Shown one piece after another: positions 6,778-9,519 of a stretch of 9,519 nt of DNA. Every line of letters starts with the position of its first letter. Position 1 is the stretch's first letter. Origin of the DNA: Bacteroidales bacterium UBA1219 (lineage in GTDB: Bacteria > Bacteroidota > Bacteroidia > Bacteroidales > P3); NCBI GenBank assembly GCA_002309295.1, contig DBXF01000061.1:5240-14758 (forward strand). The letters are read 5' to 3'. Below the pieces are notes generated by a model that made no database searches, was not told the origin of the DNA, and worked only from the letters and a program-made list of their open reading frames with translations. The position numbers were made by a program, and so were the translations under genes.

Positions 6778-7791
6778 TTAAGGGGTTGTTTTGAAATAGG
6801 TTAATCCGAGCAGTATCTCCAAAACAAAGGCCACAAGGGCTATTATGAGGAAGGGCAGTTGCTCGTCTTTGGTTTGGTTGTACTGCGTTACGTCAATCTT
6901 GGTCTTTTCCATCTGGTCTATCTCGTCAAAGATTTTCTGCAGCGATTTGTTGTTGGTGGCGCGGAAATACATGCCGCCCTCGGTTTGTTCGGCCATGGCT
7001 TTCATCATAGGCTCGTCTATCTCCACTGGTATGTTCTGGTATTGGGTGTGTGTGCCGAAAGGAGTCTGCACTTTGAAAGGATAGGGTGCTTCGCCCCGTG
7101 TGCCCACACCTATTATATATAGACGTATGCCATAGAGCGCGGCTATCTCGGCTGCCGATTCGGGGTCCACCGAGCCGCGGTTGTTTACGCCGTCGGTGAG
7201 CAGTATTATCACTTTGCTCACGGCTTTGCTGTCCTTTATTCGGTTGATGGCTGTGGCCAGACCGTCGCCCAAGGCGGTGCCGTCTTCCACGGTGCCGAAC
7301 TCTATCTTGTCGAGCTGTCCCAAAAGCACGTTGTGGTCGATGGTGAGTGGCGTTTGTGTGAATGCCTCGCCGGCGAAAATCACAAGTCCCATGCGGTCGG
7401 TCTTGCGACCTTCGATGAAATTGCGGGCCACTTTCTTGGCGGCTTTCAGTCGGTTGGGCTTGAAATCCTCGGCCAGCATGGAGCCCGACACGTCGATGGT
7501 CAGCATCACGTCTATGCCCTCCACTTTCATCTCCTGACGGCTTAGCTTAGTCTGCGGTCGAGCCAACGCTATTATCGCCGCGGTCAGGGCTATGATGCGC
7601 AGCACGAAAACCAACGGCCTGAGCCGCTGGCGCAGTGTCTTTTTTGCCTTGCCGGAAAAGAAACTGATGTTGGAGAAATGCAGTTCGGGTTTCTGTTTGC
7701 GGTATTTTATCAGATACCACGCTATTGCCGCCGGCACAAGCAGCAGCAGGAAAAGCAGTTTGGGATTGGCGAAAGTTATCTGTGAGAGCAT
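6778..7791 (-). CDS. batA: BatA, VWA-domain membrane protein
   Basis: A 337-residue protein. The N-terminal BatA-type region opens FANPKLLFLLLLVPAAIAWY (helix about 10-27), followed by a basic stretch (KYRKQK) and a second helix (about 58-77). The VWA domain covers about 92-295, and a third helix about 311-331. The MIDAS site is complete: Asp100-x-Ser102-x-Ser104 in TIDVSGSM, Thr172 in EDGTALGDG, Asp200 in LLTDGVNNRG. As in BatB, the basic loop after helix 1 implies a periplasmic VWA domain. BatA and BatB are paralogues of near-equal length that probably act as a pair. The start is 3 bp after the stop of the upstream gene, with no room for a separate promoter, so translation is probably coupled. 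Confidence 0.95.
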   Translation of the reverse strand: MLSQITFANPKLLFLLLLVPAAIAWYLIKYRKQKPELHFSNISFFSGKAKKTLRQRLRPLVFVLRIIALTAAIIALARPQTKLSRQEMKVEGIDVMLTIDVSGSMLAEDFKPNRLKAAKKVARNFIEGRKTDRMGLVIFAGEAFTQTPLTIDHNVLLGQLDKIEFGTVEDGTALGDGLATAINRIKDSKAVSKVIILLTDGVNNRGSVDPESAAEIAALYGIRLYIIGVGTRGEAPYPFKVQTPFGTHTQYQNIPVEIDEPMMKAMAEQTEGGMYFRATNNKSLQKIFDEIDQMEKTKIDVTQYNQTKDEQLPFLIIALVAFVLEILLGLTYFKTTP

Positions 7792-7794
7792 GTG

Positions 7795-8772
7795 CTATTC
7801 GGTTTTTTCTTGTTGTTTTTGCTGCATCTGTAGCAGACGTTGTTTTGTGGCGTCGGCGGTGTTCGATACAAAATCCACCGAAAGGCTCATCGAGCGGTCG
7901 TGTTCCCACGGCTGAGGCTCGGCTTTGGCGAATTTTACAAGGTCGGCGGTCTGCAAAATCTGACGCAGGTTGTCATTTTGTTCGGCGCTGATGTCGGGCG
8001 TCTCGGCGCAGGCGTCGGTAATCTGGTCCGAAGTCATCTCGGTGGCGTCGATGTCGTATTGGTTGTAAAGGTACTGACGTAATATGTCGGTGAGGTTGGT
8101 GTGGTAGTCTTTCACACGTCCCTGTTTCCAAAGACCTTCTACACGCAGTTGCTCCAGTTGCTCCAGCGCGAGGGTGTCGGGAGGAATGGCCGGCTTGGCG
8201 GGCTCGGTGACGTTGTTTTTCCTCTTTCTCAGATATTTTACCAAGAACCACACTCCCACGCATATTGCGGCAAGAGCCAAGGCTAGTAGCAACCAAGGCA
8301 GTATCTCTTTGAAAGTGAGAGGTATGCGCATCACATCTTCGATGTCTTTGATGGCTTGGTTGGTATCCACTTCAACGGTGTTCACCGCCAGCAGCAGGGG
8401 CTCGGTCCAGAGGGTTTCCATGGCAGTGTCGTTGCCGGTCTGCACCCTTACTACAAGCGGACCAATGGTGTCCACGCCTTCGGTGAAGGATGTTATGGTG
8501 GAGTGCTGGTTTATTTTCAGCACCTTGCCATTGTCGTCCATGGTGGTGTCCTGCGTCTGGGCTATAACCTCTATGTTGCCATGGGCTATTTCGTCGGGTG
8601 CGGGGAAAAGCACAAAACCGTTGCCGGGGTTTTCGGCCGAGATGGTGAGGGTTACGTGGTCGCCGATAGTAATGCCGTTGGTGTCGGTATAAGCCTGAAC
8701 CTTTATCTGGGCAGTGGCCGGGATAGCAACGCTGAGCAACAGTAATAATAATATGTGTATCGTCTTGGTCAT
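7795..8772 (-). CDS. Membrane-anchored protein of the bat operon (between DUF58 and batA), BatD-like tail
   Basis: A 325-residue protein that occupies the slot between the DUF58 gene and batA, a position commonly held in Bacteroidota by an unnamed protein sometimes labelled DUF4381-like or BatD-like. It has a signal peptide (1-21, PATA-Q), a beta-rich ectodomain (about 23-135, opening IKVQAYTDTNGITIGDHVTL), one membrane helix (about 158-179) and a basic stop-transfer (KYLRKRK). The cytoplasmic tail (about 195-325) is helical, with LEQLRVEGLWKQGRVKDY and then a segment similar to the BatD tail (FAKAEPQP near 281-288 against FARFAPGD in BatD). It ends in a Q-rich helix. It begins 6 bp after the DUF58 stop and ends 3 bp before batA. 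It probably joins cytoplasmic MoxR/DUF58 to the periplasmic VWA complex, but this is inferred from topology and order. Confidence 0.82.
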   Translation of the reverse strand: MTKTIHILLLLLLSVAIPATAQIKVQAYTDTNGITIGDHVTLTISAENPGNGFVLFPAPDEIAHGNIEVIAQTQDTTMDDNGKVLKINQHSTITSFTEGVDTIGPLVVRVQTGNDTAMETLWTEPLLLAVNTVEVDTNQAIKDIEDVMRIPLTFKEILPWLLLALALAAICVGVWFLVKYLRKRKNNVTEPAKPAIPPDTLALEQLEQLRVEGLWKQGRVKDYHTNLTDILRQYLYNQYDIDATEMTSDQITDACAETPDISAEQNDNLRQILQTADLVKFAKAEPQPWEHDRSMSLSVDFVSNTADATKQRLLQMQQKQQEKTE

Positions 8773-8778
8773 GATGTG

Positions 8779-9519
8779 TTACATTTTTTGTCCGCGCAGT
8801 TTGAAAAGTTTCATCAGCGGTTTCACGTAGTCGTCGTCGGTGAAAATCAGAGTGTTGTCGATACCGAATTTCGAAAACAGGTTGAGAGTCTGTTGTTCGT
8901 GGTCGAGATATGCTTTGCGGAAAGCCGAGCGCACCTCGTCGTCGGAGGTGTCGAGGCAGATGCGGCGTTGTGTCTCCTGGTCGAAGAAATTCACCATGCC
9001 CATGCGTGGCAGCTCCGTCTCGTTGTGGTCGGCAATGCGCAGAGCCACAAGGTCGTGTTTCTTGGAAGCTATCTTCAGGGCATCGTCGTAGCCTTTGTCA
9101 TAGAAATCGCTGACAATAAAGGTTGTGGAGCGTTTCTTTATCACATTGGTGAAATATTTCAGGGCTTGCGACAGGTCGGTGCTGCTGTTTTCCGGTTCGA
9201 AGGTTATCAATTCGCGTATGATGCGCAGGATATGCGTGGAACCTTTTTTCGGGGGTATGAATTTTTCTATCTTGTTGCTGAAGAAAATTACGCCCACCTT
9301 GTCGTTGTTCTGTATCGCCGAAAAGGCAAGCACAGCGGCAATTTCGGCAATCATCTCGCGTTTTTGCCGCACCTGTGTGCCGAAATTGTTGGATCCGCTC
9401 ACGTCGATAAGCAGCATCACGGTGAGTTCGCGTTCCTCCTCGAAAATCTTTACGTAGGGGTGGTTGAAACGTGCTGTAACGTTCCAGTCGATATTGCGCA
9501 CGTCGTCGCCGTACTGGTA
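8779..9519 (-). CDS. DUF58-family VWA-like protein, N-terminus outside the window
   Basis: The frame is open to the right edge. The visible part is 246 residues and starts YQYGDDVRNIDWNVTAR, the signature that follows about 45-50 residues of a normal DUF58 protein of roughly 290 residues. A GTG codon ending at 9501 looks like a start, but it encodes the Val of GDDVR and is internal. The VWA-like fold has the metal motif Asp39-x-Ser41-x-Ser43 (LIDVSGSN), with a probable Thr114 (SSTDLSQ) and Asp138 (IVSDFYD), numbering from the edge. No signal peptide or membrane helix is seen, so it is cytoplasmic. DUF58 proteins are normally encoded right after a MoxR AAA+ ATPase and thought to be its adaptor; I expect moxR just beyond 9519. 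The gene ends 6 bp before the next start and heads the visible operon. Confidence 0.93.
   Translation of the reverse strand, partial: YQYGDDVRNIDWNVTARFNHPYVKIFEEERELTVMLLIDVSGSNNFGTQVRQKREMIAEIAAVLAFSAIQNNDKVGVIFFSNKIEKFIPPKKGSTHILRIIRELITFEPENSSTDLSQALKYFTNVIKKRSTTFIVSDFYDKGYDDALKIASKKHDLVALRIADHNETELPRMGMVNFFDQETQRRICLDTSDDEVRSAFRKAYLDHEQQTLNLFSKFGIDNTLIFTDDDYVKPLMKLFKLRGQKM

Noticed and set aside
9499..9501. GTG as the start codon of the DUF58 gene
   Set aside because: The frame continues upstream to the window edge as YQYGDD, the conserved DUF58 sequence that directly precedes the Val, so the codon is internal.

Overview
The window looks like chromosomal DNA from a member of the Bacteroidota, most likely order Bacteroidales. 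The evidence is a near-complete Bacteroides-aerotolerance (bat) operon in its usual gene order, signal peptides ending in A-Q, no obvious Shine-Dalgarno sequences ahead of the starts examined, and a TAnnTTTG-type -7 promoter box in the one sizeable intergenic gap. Base composition appears balanced and even. I see no tRNA, rRNA, CRISPR array, insertion sequence or other sign of recent transfer.

Layout. A + strand fragment at the left edge (to 325) is the C-terminal end of a multi-spanning membrane protein, probably a polysaccharide flippase. Everything else is on the - strand and reads right to left: a DUF58 protein cut by the right edge, a membrane-anchored protein with a BatD-like cytoplasmic tail, batA, batB, batC, a 164-bp gap with a probable promoter, batD, batE, a secreted WG-repeat protein, and an RseC-family protein. 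That last gene converges on the left-edge gene. Apart from the 164-bp gap, spacings are 0 to 18 bp, so this is one transcription unit, probably with a second internal entry point ahead of batD.

How the genes fit together. BatA and BatB are von Willebrand A (VWA) proteins with intact metal sites. By the positive-inside rule their VWA domains face the periplasm. BatC (TPR plus a Q/N-rich tail), the BatD ectodomain and BatE (TPR plus SH3-like domain) also face the periplasm, so a periplasmic metal-dependent assembly platform is plausible. The DUF58 protein has no membrane segment and should lie in the cytoplasm, where its usual partner is a MoxR AAA+ ATPase (expected just beyond the right edge). 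BatD and the protein upstream of batA both end in similar helical cytoplasmic tails that could link the two sides. This mechanism is inference; the biochemical role of the Bat system is not settled.

The less ordinary parts are the two genes appended after batE (WG-repeat protein and RseC), the shared tail of BatD and the pre-BatA protein, and the Q/N-rich tracts in BatC and BatD. I do not see a wholly new system.
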